Shown one piece after another: positions 17,295 through 25,919 of a DNA stretch of 64,000 bases. The stretch covers positions 1 through 64,000 of the forward strand of contig CALVJY010000005.1 of assembly GCA_944332455.1 (NCBI GenBank). Reading direction: 5' to 3'. Each line of letters opens with the position of its first letter. Within the stretch, counting starts at the first letter, position 1. Below the pieces are notes generated by a model. That model was not told the origin of the DNA. It saw nothing but the letters and a program-made list of their open reading frames with translations, and searched no databases. A program made the position numbers and the translations under genes. Source of the DNA: an uncultured Clostridia bacterium (lineage in GTDB: Bacteria > Bacillota > Clostridia > Christensenellales > HGM11417).

Positions 17295-18707
17295 CTATCT
17301 GTAAATGCTTATTGTTTTCAGTATGTCTGATACCAAGTTCTTTCCACTTCGAGCATCGCTCGGTGTTTTGTGCAGGGTAATGACATACTTTTCGTTTCCC
17401 TTGTATATCAGTCTATAATGGTTGCTGTCCGAGATTACCTCGAAACCAAGGCTTTGCAAATCCAACAGGTCGCGCTCTTTTATGTTCTCACCTTTGGATA
17501 GCACCCGCTTTAGCATCTCATCGACCGCCCTTCCCTCGCCCTGCACCTCGTTTTCTGCAAGTATGCCTTCGAGAAGTTCATATGCTCGAGTGTCGGTCTC
17601 TGTGTTCCGCAATGCCTTTGCAAGGATTGTAACCACGAGGTCGTATTGTTCTCCGTTGAAAAACTCGTCAATCGGTGCGGACCGAAGCATTTTCTTCCCT
17701 TCGTCTCTGGAATTTATGGCTTGAATGAGGTTTTCATTTTGAGCCACGAGCGACTTGTTTTCTTGTACCGCGCGGTGCAACTTTTCTTTCGCTTCTTTGA
17801 GTTGTTCCTCTAATGTCCCGTTTTCGTTAATAGTTTCATTTAGTAATTCCTCGCTTTCTTTCGCTTGGTTTGCAATCATTTCGCTGTGTAACTGTTCCCA
17901 GGATACCCCGTCGGCATCGGTTTGGGCTGTTATGTATTCTGCGACATCTTTCTGTATTGTCGAATTGAGTGGTCCATACCTTTTCCAATCGGACGGTCGA
18001 TATTCCTTCGAGTTTCTTGATTTCGGGAAGTATATTCCAATGTGTCCGTTGAATGGATTGTTCCTGTTCGTCTGTTCTTTTAGGGTTTCGAGATAGTTAT
18101 CATCCTCTTCCGCGAGGACAATGGCAATGCCCGATAGGTCTTTCGCTAACCTCTGAATATCAACCTCTTGTCCCGCCGAACCGAAAAACTTGGAGACATA
18201 AACCACAGGAAGGCTGCCGTTGTACTCGCCATTTATCACTTTCACGGCAAGACCGACTCGCTCTCTGGTCAGCATCAATGGTTCTACCGATATCGGAAGC
18301 TCCTCGACTCTTACCCACCCGCTTTTTACGAAGGCTCGGATTACTTCTGTGCGAATGGTTGGTGTCTCATCGAATCGTGTCGTGTCGCCCAGACAGTTGA
18401 TGTTGATGTACACTTTGGTTTCACTCGGTCCTTTTTTTTGAATGATATCAGTAACCCACGTTTGGTCTCTGTAGATGTGTGTCAGTCTGCAAGCAGTATA
18501 CTCGGCATCATCTTTTTTTAGGGTGAATGTTTCCAGAGTGCAGTATCCTGCTTTTAGAGTCGATGGTCGGAGGAAGTCCTGTTGCTCAAACCTCTCGCCG
18601 ACCTCTTTACTCGGTGGTCCGTCTTTAAGCCATTTTACGATTGTTTCTCGGAACTGCTTTGTCGAGTAGCCATCCCGCATCGTCAGTTTTGTCGATAGTA
18701 CCTTCAT
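17295..18707 (-). CDS. Unknown 470-aa coiled-coil protein with HicA-like tail
   Basis: I do not recognise the full-length family. Residues 1-270 form a mixed alpha/beta domain. About 275-335 is a strong coiled coil (ESEELLNETINENGTLEEQL and following). The last 60 residues, LQSLGFEVISDSNHYRLIYK then ITLHKTPSDARSGKNL, resemble the small beta-beta-alpha fold of HicA-type RNA-binding toxins, with His in the expected strand. This is a visual impression. The gene has a near-consensus promoter and GGAGG ribosome site and lies at the inner edge of the AT-rich island. Long proteins with a coiled coil and a small nucleic-acid-binding tail are common among defence sensors, so a defence role is plausible but unproven. 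Confidence 0.7.
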   Translation of the reverse strand: MKVLSTKLTMRDGYSTKQFRETIVKWLKDGPPSKEVGERFEQQDFLRPSTLKAGYCTLETFTLKKDDAEYTACRLTHIYRDQTWVTDIIQKKGPSETKVYININCLGDTTRFDETPTIRTEVIRAFVKSGWVRVEELPISVEPLMLTRERVGLAVKVINGEYNGSLPVVYVSKFFGSAGQEVDIQRLAKDLSGIAIVLAEEDDNYLETLKEQTNRNNPFNGHIGIYFPKSRNSKEYRPSDWKRYGPLNSTIQKDVAEYITAQTDADGVSWEQLHSEMIANQAKESEELLNETINENGTLEEQLKEAKEKLHRAVQENKSLVAQNENLIQAINSRDEGKKMLRSAPIDEFFNGEQYDLVVTILAKALRNTETDTRAYELLEGILAENEVQGEGRAVDEMLKRVLSKGENIKERDLLDLQSLGFEVISDSNHYRLIYKGNEKYVITLHKTPSDARSGKNLVSDILKTISIYR

Positions 18708-18731
18708 ATTGGCTTTCCTCCTTCGCCTTAA

Positions 18732-18760
18732 ATACTACCATATTTATGCGTAAAAGTCAA
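18732..18760 (-). promoter_or_regulatory. Promoter of the 470-aa gene
   Basis: TTGACT (18,755-18,760) and TAGTAT (18,732-18,737) are 17 bases apart on the minus strand, 25 bases ahead of the start codon with AAGGAGG between. Confidence 0.7.
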
Positions 18761-18893
18761 TTCTAAAGGTGTTCGAAAGGAGGCTCGCGCACACAATATA
18801 TTGTGTTCTGTTCCCCTTATCCAATCCATTTTGTAGTTTCGACTTTTTACCAAATGTATGGAATGTCTCGGTTTTGCTTTCTCCGCATGGCAT

Positions 18894-18941
18894 AAAAAAA
18901 TCACCCCTCTCACCCTAATAATGAGTGAAAGCGGTGATTTT
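18894..18941 (-). terminator. Terminator after rlmD, at the island edge
   Basis: AAAATCACC (18,897-18,905) pairs with GGTGATTTT (18,933-18,941), with a second inner stem of CTTTCACTC-like arms. On the minus strand it is followed by seven T. It ends rlmD transcription and marks the switch from GC-rich core to the AT-rich island. Confidence 0.75.
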
Positions 18942-18965
18942 AACCCTAAATTGCCCCGAAAAAGG

Positions 18966-20438
18966 CTATTTCCGTTCGAGACAAATTAGAGTTTCAACAT
19001 GCTTGGTCTGGGGGAACATGTCGTAGGGGCGGATGAAGGTCAGATCGTACGGGCTTTCGGGAGGCAGGCCCTGCAGCACCCGGGACTCGCCCTCGGCGGC
19101 CTCCGGGGCCTCCTCCAGCTCGGAGAGCCTGGCAAGCGGGGGCAGGCCTTCCCTGGGCGAGCCGTCCGGATTTAATGTGCCCACCAGGATGCCGACGTCC
19201 CGGGCCAGCGTGGAGGGATTGCAGGAGATGTAGACGATGCGCTCGGGCTGGGTCTCGGCCAAAGCCGCCAGCACGGCGGGATCGCAGCCCTTCCGGGGCG
19301 GATCCAGAATGACGCTGACCTTCCGGCCCTCGGCCCGCAGCCTTCTGACCAGCGGGGGAAGCAGCTCCCTGCAGTCGCCCAGCAGATTTTCCATTTTCCC
19401 GGTCAGGCCGTTGACCATGGCCAGGGCGTTGGCGTTTTCCACGGCCTCGGGGACGATCTCGATGCCGTAGACCTTGCCGCAGCACCGGGTCAGATAGGCC
19501 GTCAGCAGTCCTGCCCCCGAATAGGCGTCCACGATGACGTCCTCCTCCCCGCCCATGCACAGGGCGGCGACCTTCTGATAGATCCGGTTGCGGACGTAGG
19601 TGTTGATCTGGGAAAAGCTGTTGGGGTGGGTGAACACGGTCAGGCCCAGCTCCGAACTCTTGACGCAGCGCTCCCCGGCCAGCAGCTGATACTGTTTGCC
19701 GGTGACCACGTTGGTGGGCTTGTCGTTGAGGTTCAGAAAGACCGAGCTGGTGGGAAATTTGAGCAGAAAGCGCTTGACCAGCACCTCGGCGTGGGGCAGC
19801 ACGGGCCGGGCCGAGACGATGACGATCATCAGGGTGCTGCCGACCTCCCGGGCCACCAGGTGGCGGACCACCCCCTCCCCCGTACGCTCGTCGTAGGGGC
19901 GGATGCGGAACTCGTTGAGGAAGTTGCACAAGATGTCGGTCAGATCCCTGGCCCAGGCGGGGTGGAGCATGCACCCCCGGACGGGGACGATCTCGTGGGA
20001 GTCGGGGGCGTAGAAGCCGCAGACCGCCTTTCCGTCGGCCACCCCCACGGGAATCTGCAGCTTGTTGCGGTAGTGATAGCTCTCCCCCGACTTGGCGCAC
20101 TCCGAGACCCGCACGTGCAGTTTGGCCACCTTGCGGAAGGCCTCCCGCACCAATTTGGTCTTGAGCCGGATCTGGAAAGAGTACTTGAGGTGCTGCAGCT
20201 GGCACCCCCCGCACCGGCCGAACACCGGACAGGGCGGGCGCACCCGTTCCTCGGCCGGGGTCAGCACCGCCACCGCCCTGCCGTAGGCCGTATTCTTTTT
20301 CCGATGCACGATCTCCACGCTGACTTTTTCGCCGGGCAGGGTGAAGGGCACAAAGAGCACGCCCTCGGCCGTTCCGGCGATGCCCTCGCCGTTCATGCCC
20401 AGCTCGCGGATGATCACCATCTGTTTGTTCGATTCCAT
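18966..20438 (-). CDS. rlmD: 23S rRNA (uracil-5-)-methyltransferase RlmD/TrmA family
   Basis: This 490-aa protein has an N-terminal TRAM domain, an iron-sulphur cysteine set (CPVFGRCGGCQLQHL), the AdoMet loop VDAYSGAGLLTAYL and the catalytic YISCNPSTLARD near the C-terminus. It methylates uridine in 23S rRNA (position 1939 or 747 by E. coli numbering) using AdoMet. An earlier in-frame ATG exists at 20,471, but 20,438 is preferred because GGAAGGGAA lies at the right distance. A loop of about 35 residues rich in Glu/Ala/Pro (LEEAPEAAEGES) precedes the last strand and is unusual. It lies alone on the minus strand at the edge of the island. Confidence 0.93.
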   Translation of the reverse strand: MESNKQMVIIRELGMNGEGIAGTAEGVLFVPFTLPGEKVSVEIVHRKKNTAYGRAVAVLTPAEERVRPPCPVFGRCGGCQLQHLKYSFQIRLKTKLVREAFRKVAKLHVRVSECAKSGESYHYRNKLQIPVGVADGKAVCGFYAPDSHEIVPVRGCMLHPAWARDLTDILCNFLNEFRIRPYDERTGEGVVRHLVAREVGSTLMIVIVSARPVLPHAEVLVKRFLLKFPTSSVFLNLNDKPTNVVTGKQYQLLAGERCVKSSELGLTVFTHPNSFSQINTYVRNRIYQKVAALCMGGEEDVIVDAYSGAGLLTAYLTRCCGKVYGIEIVPEAVENANALAMVNGLTGKMENLLGDCRELLPPLVRRLRAEGRKVSVILDPPRKGCDPAVLAALAETQPERIVYISCNPSTLARDVGILVGTLNPDGSPREGLPPLARLSELEEAPEAAEGESRVLQGLPPESPYDLTFIRPYDMFPQTKHVETLICLERK

Positions 20439-20857
20439 AAAAAGTTCCCTTCCGCGGGGCCGTGGCCCCATCCTCCTTCTGTCGGAGGCTTCTTTTGATC
20501 TTCGCGCCTTCCGTCAGCCCGCCCGTCCGGCGGGCCTTCCCGAAAGGTCATAGGGGCAGATCTCCTGCCTCAAAAAGATGTCTGAATGTTTTGTTTACAC
20601 AGCGTAAAAACCCTTCTTCCGCACCGGCTTCCGCCGAACACCGCACCTGTCGGCAGCTCCTCGCTTGGCGCCATTCCGTCAGGCGTTCTCTTTGCACGAT
20701 TTGGGGCCGGCCCGCAAAAAGCCGGCTTCTGTCCTTTCCGGGAAAAGGCCCGAAAATCCCTTCAGCCTCACCTGGCCGCCCTTCCGGCCTTTCTCTCTCC
20801 TCCGGCAAGGGGTTCAAGTCCTCTTGTCCGCACCGCTTCCCCTCCTCCCCGGCGGGC
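20439..20857. other. GC-rich spacer, no supported gene
   Basis: This stretch lies between rlmD and a TetR gene. It contains a GC hairpin (arms GCCCGCC/GGCGGGC near 20,519-20,538) without a T-run. Open frames on both strands have low-complexity Pro/Arg/Gly composition typical of GC-rich antisense reading. I see no promoter or RNA. Confidence 0.5.
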
Positions 20858-21427
20858 CTATTCCTCCAGGATCAGCCCCCGGGTGAGCACGCCCAGGGCC
20901 TCCTGCCGGACCTCCTCGCACATGACGATGCGGCCCTCGCAGACGTGGACGGCCAGCCCCAGGGTGGGCTCCAGCACGAACACCCAAAAAAGCTCGTCCT
21001 GCATCTGCCGGAAGGAGCCGGGCTTGCCCTCCACCAGGTCCGCCACGCTGGAGAGCAGCTTGACCTGGAAGGAGTAGATCTCCCGGGTGCAATAGCCGGA
21101 ATGCAGAAAGCGGACGTAGTACTGCAGCTTGTCCGGGTTTTCCAGCAGGTAGTCCAGAAAGCTGTTCCACAGCAGGGAGAGGGACTCTTTCAGGTCCTTT
21201 TCCGTCAGGTCCACCGAGGCCGCCCGGCGGTTGATCTCCCGGCAGATCTGCAAAAAGGCCTGCTTTAACAGATCGCTCTTGTTTTCGAAGTGGCGGTAGA
21301 TGATCCCCTCGGACAGGCCGGCCGCCGCCGCGATGCGGGCGATGGTCACCTTTTCCACCCCCTCTCTGGCCACCTGGCCGTAGACGGCGTTTATGATGCG
21401 GATCCGGGTCTGCTGACTGTTTCCCAT
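20858..21427 (-). CDS. TetR-family transcriptional regulator
   Basis: This 189-aa protein has a TetR helix-turn-helix at residues 8-55 (VEKVTIARIAAAAGLSEGIIYRHF). It is followed by a helical ligand-binding domain with no recognisable subfamily motif. It probably represses nearby genes in answer to a small molecule. The start has GGAGGGG upstream. It lies on the same strand as the Mbeg1-like hydrolase 93 bases ahead of it, which could be a co-transcribed target. The target and ligand cannot be read from the sequence. Confidence 0.9.
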   Translation of the reverse strand: MGNSQQTRIRIINAVYGQVAREGVEKVTIARIAAAAGLSEGIIYRHFENKSDLLKQAFLQICREINRRAASVDLTEKDLKESLSLLWNSFLDYLLENPDKLQYYVRFLHSGYCTREIYSFQVKLLSSVADLVEGKPGSFRQMQDELFWVFVLEPTLGLAVHVCEGRIVMCEEVRQEALGVLTRGLILEE

Positions 21428-21520
21428 AGCTCTCCCCTCCTGAAAAATCGGGTATGTGCCGGAAAGAGGCCTCGCTTCCCGGAATTTTGCCGAGGCGGCA
21501 TGACGAAGGCGACCCGGGCC

Positions 21521-22681
21521 TCAGCTTCTCTTTCCCGAGGGCCGCCCTTTTTTGGTTTTTGCCCCGCTGCCGGCAGGCCGCACCACCTCCCGCCCGAACT
21601 CGGCCGGCTTGGGCGGGACCGGAAACAGAAAGGAACGGGCCGACAGGGCGATCAGGCTGCCCACGGTGTTGCGCATGAATCTGCGGGTGTCGGGATCCAG
21701 CTTCTGCCCCGAGGCGTACAGGGTGCGGGTGCAGTTCTTCCAGTCCGCCAGCACCGCCTCGGAATCGGTGTAGCCGTTTTCGGCCAGCAGAAAGAACAGG
21801 GTGTCCACGAAGCGCCTGCGGTCGGCGTCGCTGTAGCGGGCCATCCAGCGGTTGATCACCACCCCGATCTTTTTGGACCAGGGCGACAGATCGGGCAGGG
21901 TCTCGAACTCGGTCCCGGCGATCTGCCAGGACAGGGGGTCGTGCTGCATCAGCAGGGTACGGTCCGAGCGCACCACCTTGACCGGCTCGCGCTGGGAGAG
22001 GATCATGCCGAACACCGAAAAGTTGGGCATGCTCTTGTGCAGCTTTCCCAGCATCCGCCCGTAGGCGGGGTGCTCCAGCACGGCCGGGCGGAATCCCGGC
22101 CCGTCGTGGTTGAAGACCGCCCGGATCCGCTCCTGGATGGGTTCCCCGCAGAACAGCGAGGCATAGACGGCCAGATTGCCGCCCTTGGAGTGTCCCCCCA
22201 GCCACAGGGGCAGCGAACAGCTTTTGGCCACCGTCTTGAGGTAGCGGACGGCCTCCTTCTGGGCGGGTACGCTGTCCGCAAAGGACATGTTCATGTCCTC
22301 CTTCCACCCGGTCATGGAGTTGTCCGTCCCCCGGAAGGCCAAAAAGGCCAGATCCTTCCCCCGGAAGGTCATGGCGCAGAACTGCACTTCCTCCTCCGGG
22401 CGGGCGCGCAGGCGGAAGTGCGAGAGGACCAGATCGCCGAACCGCGGGCTGTCGGCCACCGCGTTCAGAAAGGCGGCGTGCGGCACGGGGTTTTTGTAGC
22501 GGCGGGTCAGCTCGTCCAGATTTCCCCGGAGCAGCTCCCGCAGCGGCAGGCGCCGCCGGCGGTCGGACAGGGATTCAAATTCATAGTAGCACAGCTGCGA
22601 CAGCACCAGGCTGTCCACGTCGTGAAAAGCAAGGGCCTGAAAGCTTTCCCGGCAGCTCCGGGCGTATCCGGTGATGTTCAT
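21521..22681 (-). CDS. Mbeg1-like (DUF2974) alpha/beta hydrolase
   Basis: This 386-aa protein shows the lipase-like fold of the Mbeg1/DUF2974 family. It has an N-terminal helical cap (DVDSLVLSQLCYYEFE), a strand with AFRGTDNSMTGWKED, the nucleophile elbow GHSKGGNLAVYAS near residue 168 (Ser) and a later FNHDGPGF motif that supplies an acidic residue. Such proteins are predicted intracellular hydrolases of unknown substrate in Firmicutes. It has no signal peptide. The last 35 residues are basic and Gly/Pro-rich and look disordered. A GGAGGAGG ribosome site supports this start. Confidence 0.85.
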   Translation of the reverse strand: MNITGYARSCRESFQALAFHDVDSLVLSQLCYYEFESLSDRRRRLPLRELLRGNLDELTRRYKNPVPHAAFLNAVADSPRFGDLVLSHFRLRARPEEEVQFCAMTFRGKDLAFLAFRGTDNSMTGWKEDMNMSFADSVPAQKEAVRYLKTVAKSCSLPLWLGGHSKGGNLAVYASLFCGEPIQERIRAVFNHDGPGFRPAVLEHPAYGRMLGKLHKSMPNFSVFGMILSQREPVKVVRSDRTLLMQHDPLSWQIAGTEFETLPDLSPWSKKIGVVINRWMARYSDADRRRFVDTLFFLLAENGYTDSEAVLADWKNCTRTLYASGQKLDPDTRRFMRNTVGSLIALSARSFLFPVPPKPAEFGREVVRPAGSGAKTKKGRPSGKRS

Positions 22682-22962
22682 AAGACCCCGCCTCCTCCTG
22701 CAAAAAACTTTTTAACCGGCCGGCCTCCCGATCGCTTCAAAAGCCCGAAGATCCGTCCCGAAAAGGTTGTAAAAGCCAATATCTTTCAAAAGGTCTGACT
22801 GAACGGCGGCGCAAAGGAGGGCCTCTGCGGCTCCGCCTCTCTTTTATGCATGACACGCCGCCCGGCAAAGCAGGCCCGCAGGCCTCCCGGCGCCCCCGCG
22901 GACAGATCCCGCCAAAAGGGCGGTATCCCCTTCTGCGGCGAAAAAATTACGGTCCGCCCCTT
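22682..22962. other. Spacer with no recognised element
   Basis: Between the hydrolase and a small membrane protein I find no promoter, RNA or convincing frame. GC-rich antisense frames were discarded. Confidence 0.45.
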
Positions 22963-23496
22963 TCAGAGTTTCCCTTCCTGCCGCGCGCAAAAAGAGGGTC
23001 CCCCGAGGACGAAGATCCGGTCGGAGCGCAGCAGCACCCCGGTCCCCTCGGGCAGGGCCTTGAAGGCGGCCGCCCGCATGGGCTCCTTCAGGTAACAGCC
23101 GGCGTGCAGGCAAAACAGCAGACCGAAAGCGGCGCGGACGAAGTTGTCTCCGCAGAGCGTCAGCCCGAGCAGCAGGGCCGAAAAGGCCGCATAGGAGACG
23201 AGGAGGGCGGCCCGGGCCGAAGGGATCCCGATCACCCGGCCCACGGAAGTTTCCCTTCCCCGGCAGGCAAAGGCCCAGATCTTCAGAAAGCCCTCCTTGC
23301 CCAGAAACAGGGCCAGCGCCCCCAGCAGCAGCACGGTCAGCCCCATGCTCAGGCTGAAGAGGTCGGAAAAATCGAGGGTCAGGCCGGGCGCGAAACACAG
23401 CCCGACCCACGCCAGGGCCAGGCCGCCGCCCAGCAGTCCGCCGGTCAGCCGCTCCCTGCGGAGGGCCTCTTTTGTCTGACACGATCTCAGCTTCAC
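22963..23496 (-). CDS. Small integral membrane protein, probable leaderless GTG start
   Basis: This 177-aa protein of unknown family has about four hydrophobic segments (GGLLGGGLALAWVGLCF, LSMGLTVLLLGALALF, ALLVSYAAFSALLLGL, a region ending LLFCLHAGC) and a short soluble tail (SDRIFVLGGPS). A longer in-frame reading to 23,616 is open, but the -10 box at 23,503-23,508 lies inside it. The GTG at 23,494-23,496 falls exactly where transcription should start, so I take that as a leaderless start. The C-terminal strand reads like a bacterial PH-type segment, but this is weak. No neighbour hints at function. Confidence 0.55.
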   Translation of the reverse strand: MKLRSCQTKEALRRERLTGGLLGGGLALAWVGLCFAPGLTLDFSDLFSLSMGLTVLLLGALALFLGKEGFLKIWAFACRGRETSVGRVIGIPSARAALLVSYAAFSALLLGLTLCGDNFVRAAFGLLFCLHAGCYLKEPMRAAAFKALPEGTGVLLRSDRIFVLGGPSFCARQEGKL

Positions 23497-23502
23497 AGCA
23501 CT

Positions 23503-23531
23503 ATTATACCAATTTTTGAGCGTTTTGGCAA
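23503..23531 (-). promoter_or_regulatory. Promoter giving a leaderless transcript
   Basis: TTGCCA (23,526-23,531) and TATAAT (23,503-23,508) are spaced 17 bases apart on the minus strand. The expected start site, seven bases downstream, coincides with the first base of the GTG codon. Confidence 0.65.
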
Positions 23532-23707
23532 GCGCATTCCCCGTCTGCCCCTCTTTCCGGAAAAAGAGGGCCCTTTTTTCTCGCTTTTTGCCGCTCGCAC
23601 CGGTCCGGCAAGGCAAACAGCGCCGCCGCTCTCCTCCGGGAGGTCATTCAGGGGCGCCGCAAAACAGCTCAGAGCAAATACCGGGAGCAAAGAAGGGAGA
23701 ACAAAAG

Positions 23708-23745
23708 CCGAGAGGGTCCCCGCCTTTCGGCGGGGACCCTCTCGG
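23708..23745 (-). terminator. Strong terminator after the 44-aa gene
   Basis: A perfect 17-bp stem (23,708-23,724 with 23,729-23,745) and a four-base loop are followed on the minus strand by CTTTTGTTCT. It lies 10 bases beyond the small gene's stop codon, supporting that gene as a separate transcript. Confidence 0.85.
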
Positions 23746-23754
23746 AGCCGGGGA

Positions 23755-23889
23755 TCACAGATCGTCCGCGTCCTGCACCGGATGCTCCCCGAATTCATCG
23801 GAGGGCACGCCGGTGTAGCTGCCCATTTTGTCGGTCTCGCTCTTGAACTCGTCGACCAGCGACTTGATGTTGACCTTTTTCTTTTTCAT
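23755..23889 (-). CDS. Small acidic-tailed protein, 44 aa
   Basis: The short frame starts MKKKKVNIKSLVDEF and ends FGEHPVQDADDL, so it has a basic head and acidic tail and no membrane segment. AAAGGAG lies eight bases before the ATG, and a perfect 17-bp terminator follows the stop within ten bases. These two signals make a real gene more likely than chance. I do not know the family. An in-frame extension upstream to 24,312 is open, but it is Arg/Pro/Gly-rich and lacks a ribosome site. Confidence 0.6.
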   Translation of the reverse strand: MKKKKVNIKSLVDEFKSETDKMGSYTGVPSDEFGEHPVQDADDL

Positions 23890-24422
23890 GGTCCGCTCCT
23901 TTGGGAAGTCTCCCAAAGAAAGTTTTCGCCTTTTCCGCGTTTTTATGCGGGAAAATACCGCCTGACCTTTGCCCTCCCCCTTCCGGGGGACTCCGCTCCG
24001 AGGGGGAACGAAGCGGCCGAAGGCAGGGATCCCCGGCTTTGACGCCGCCCGCCCGCCCTGAACATGACCAGGCGCCGCAAAGACCGCCGGCCCCGGTCGC
24101 CTGGATTTTTCCGTCTTTTGTCTGTGTTGCGCAGGATGATCTTCCCGGAAAGGAGCGTCCCGTTCAGCGGACCCGACCTGGAATCGGTGTTTCGGTCTGT
24201 TCCGCTGCTTTGGCTGAACGCCGCCGCTCAGAGACCGCCCGGCGAAGCAGTCTGCCGGAAGGCCAACGGCTGACCATCTGAACAGGAGGGAAAGGGATGG
24301 ACAATTTGACATGCCTTCCCGATCTTTTCCCTGCCTTCACCCGTACCCCGCTAAGCCTTTCGTGCGCCTACGAGCTTAGGGAAGAAGGAAAGATCCGGCC
24401 ATCCTCACTTTTTGCGCAGATC
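23890..24422. other. 533-bp spacer, nothing convincing
   Basis: This lies between the 44-aa gene and the 176-aa gene. A weak hairpin with CTAAGC/GCTTAG arms sits near 24,350-24,380. No frame has a credible ribosome site, and I could not place a promoter for the 44-aa gene with confidence. Confidence 0.4.
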
Positions 24423-24953
24423 TTACAGTTCCGGCGCGGCCAGCAGATCGTTGGCCTGCTCCAGCAGATTGGCCAGCTTTTCCTCCTGCTCGTCGATGAC
24501 CGGGATGAGTTCGGCCGCCTTTTTGTCCGCCTTGCGGCGGTAGATGGGGTAGTTGACCGCGCACAGCACCACGCCCACGATCCCCAAAAAAATGCCGCAG
24601 ATCAGGGCGGGCAGGCTGTTCTCGACGGTCATGACCAGGCTCATGCCTCCGCCCAGCACCAGGGCGGCCAGGCAGCCGAAGACCAGCGAGAACACCGAGG
24701 CCCCGCTCTTTTTGTTCCGCTCCAGCCGGTCCAGGTTGGCCTTGGTCTCCTCCGCCTTGCGCTGCAGGCGGTCGAGTTCGGGCTTGTGGGGGATTTTGCG
24801 GTCCCGCTTGAAGGACAGCGCCGCCCCCTCCGCCGAAGCCGAGGTCTCGGTCAGCTCCCAGCCGAAGGCCTCGTAGAGGTCGGTCACCCGGGACTGATCG
24901 CCCATTTTCACTCTTCTGGACATGTACTCATAGGTCGCGAAGTTCTTTTCCAT
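24423..24953 (-). CDS. Coiled-coil two-helix membrane protein
   Basis: I do not recognise this 176-aa protein. It has a soluble N-terminus (about 1-55), a coiled coil (KPELDRLQRKAEETKANLDR), two membrane helices (about 84-107 and 113-135: VFSLVFGCLAALVLGGGMSL, LICGIFLGIVGVVLC) and a second coiled coil to the end. The hairpin topology puts both coils in the cytoplasm. It is divergently transcribed from the TetR-like gene at 25,128, with a promoter in between, so that regulator may control it. Confidence 0.75.
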   Translation of the reverse strand: MEKNFATYEYMSRRVKMGDQSRVTDLYEAFGWELTETSASAEGAALSFKRDRKIPHKPELDRLQRKAEETKANLDRLERNKKSGASVFSLVFGCLAALVLGGGMSLVMTVENSLPALICGIFLGIVGVVLCAVNYPIYRRKADKKAAELIPVIDEQEEKLANLLEQANDLLAAPEL

Positions 24954-25024
24954 TGCCGTTCTCCTTGATTTTTTTTGCCCCAGAGGTTCGCTTTTCTGTT
25001 TGACTTTCCGCCTGAGACAAGTGT

Positions 25025-25053
25025 ATTATAGTATGGGAAGCCGAAAAAAGCAA
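25025..25053 (-). promoter_or_regulatory. Promoter of the 176-aa membrane protein
   Basis: TTGCTT (25,048-25,053) and TATAAT (25,025-25,030) are 17 bases apart on the minus strand. The region is shared with the divergent TetR-like gene. Confidence 0.6.
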
Positions 25054-25127
25054 GGGCGGAAGAGGGCAAAGAGACAAAAGCGCCGAGACCGTCTCGCCCG
25101 AAAAGACAAAAAAGGGGGACCTGTTTC

Positions 25128-25661
25128 ATGGAATTCATCGCAGGCGACTACACCCGGCACTATATCGTACAGGCTCTGTTCAAGCTGATGGCGGTCAGGG
25201 ACTTCCACGAGATCTCGGTCAGCGACATCGTCCGCAAGGCCGGCGTGGGACGGGCCTCCTTTTACCGCCTGTTCGGCAGCAAGGAGGAGGTCATCCGCTA
25301 CTACTTTGCCCGCGAGAGCGCCGACTTTCAGGCCCTCCGCCTCCCCCGCCCCCGCTGCCTGGAGGACTACCGCGAACTCATCCTGACCATCATGCGCACC
25401 TTCGAAAAGAACAAAGGCCCCCTGCGGCTGCTGCAGAAGGCCCATCTGGAATACCTTTACCTGGAGTATCTGAACGAAAAATTCTCCGAAACGTTTTCCG
25501 ACGATCTGCTGGAGACCAATCCCTACAAGGCCCTGGCCTACAGCGGCTCCCTGTTCAACATCTCCATGAAGTGGCTGTCCGAGGACTGCCAGGCCCCGGC
25601 CGAGGAGGTGACCGAGGCCATGCTCTCCGCCGTCTTCGCCCTCCGCCGGTCCGAATCCTGA
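25128..25661 (+). CDS. TetR/AcrR-like regulator
   Basis: This 177-aa protein starts with a TetR-type DNA-binding domain (EISVSDIVRKAGVGRASFYR then LFGSKEEV, about residues 27-58). The C-terminal helical domain resembles that of the DhaS/TetR_C group common in Firmicutes. AAGGGGG precedes the start. It is divergent from the 176-aa coiled-coil membrane protein and may repress it. The inducer is unknown. Confidence 0.85.
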   Translation: MEFIAGDYTRHYIVQALFKLMAVRDFHEISVSDIVRKAGVGRASFYRLFGSKEEVIRYYFARESADFQALRLPRPRCLEDYRELILTIMRTFEKNKGPLRLLQKAHLEYLYLEYLNEKFSETFSDDLLETNPYKALAYSGSLFNISMKWLSEDCQAPAEEVTEAMLSAVFALRRSES

Positions 25662-25919
25662 GGGGCGCCTTTGAAAGCGCCGCATCGGACGTTAAACCCT
25701 GGCAGGCAGGCCGGAAAAAGTACCGCATCGGCGCTTTCGGCCCTGAAACGGCTTTAAGGGGATCCGGGCATACAGGCCTTAAAAGGCTTCAACGGCCTTC
25801 CCCCCTTTCGTCGGTCGGAAATCCGGCGGCAGACTGCGCCCCTCTCCGCTTCCCCCACGCCGGAGGAGTCGGGCGGTCCGGCGGCGGATGGCAGGCCGCT
25901 TTCCGCATTTCAACATCTG

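Noticed and set aside
18728-18913. 61-residue minus-strand frame between the 470-aa gene and rlmD
   Set aside because: It covers the promoter and terminator signals, has no ribosome site and no recognisable features.
20548-20817. 89-residue minus-strand frame between rlmD and the TetR gene
   Set aside because: Arg/Pro/Glu-rich composition, no ribosome site and no terminator; likely chance in GC-rich DNA.
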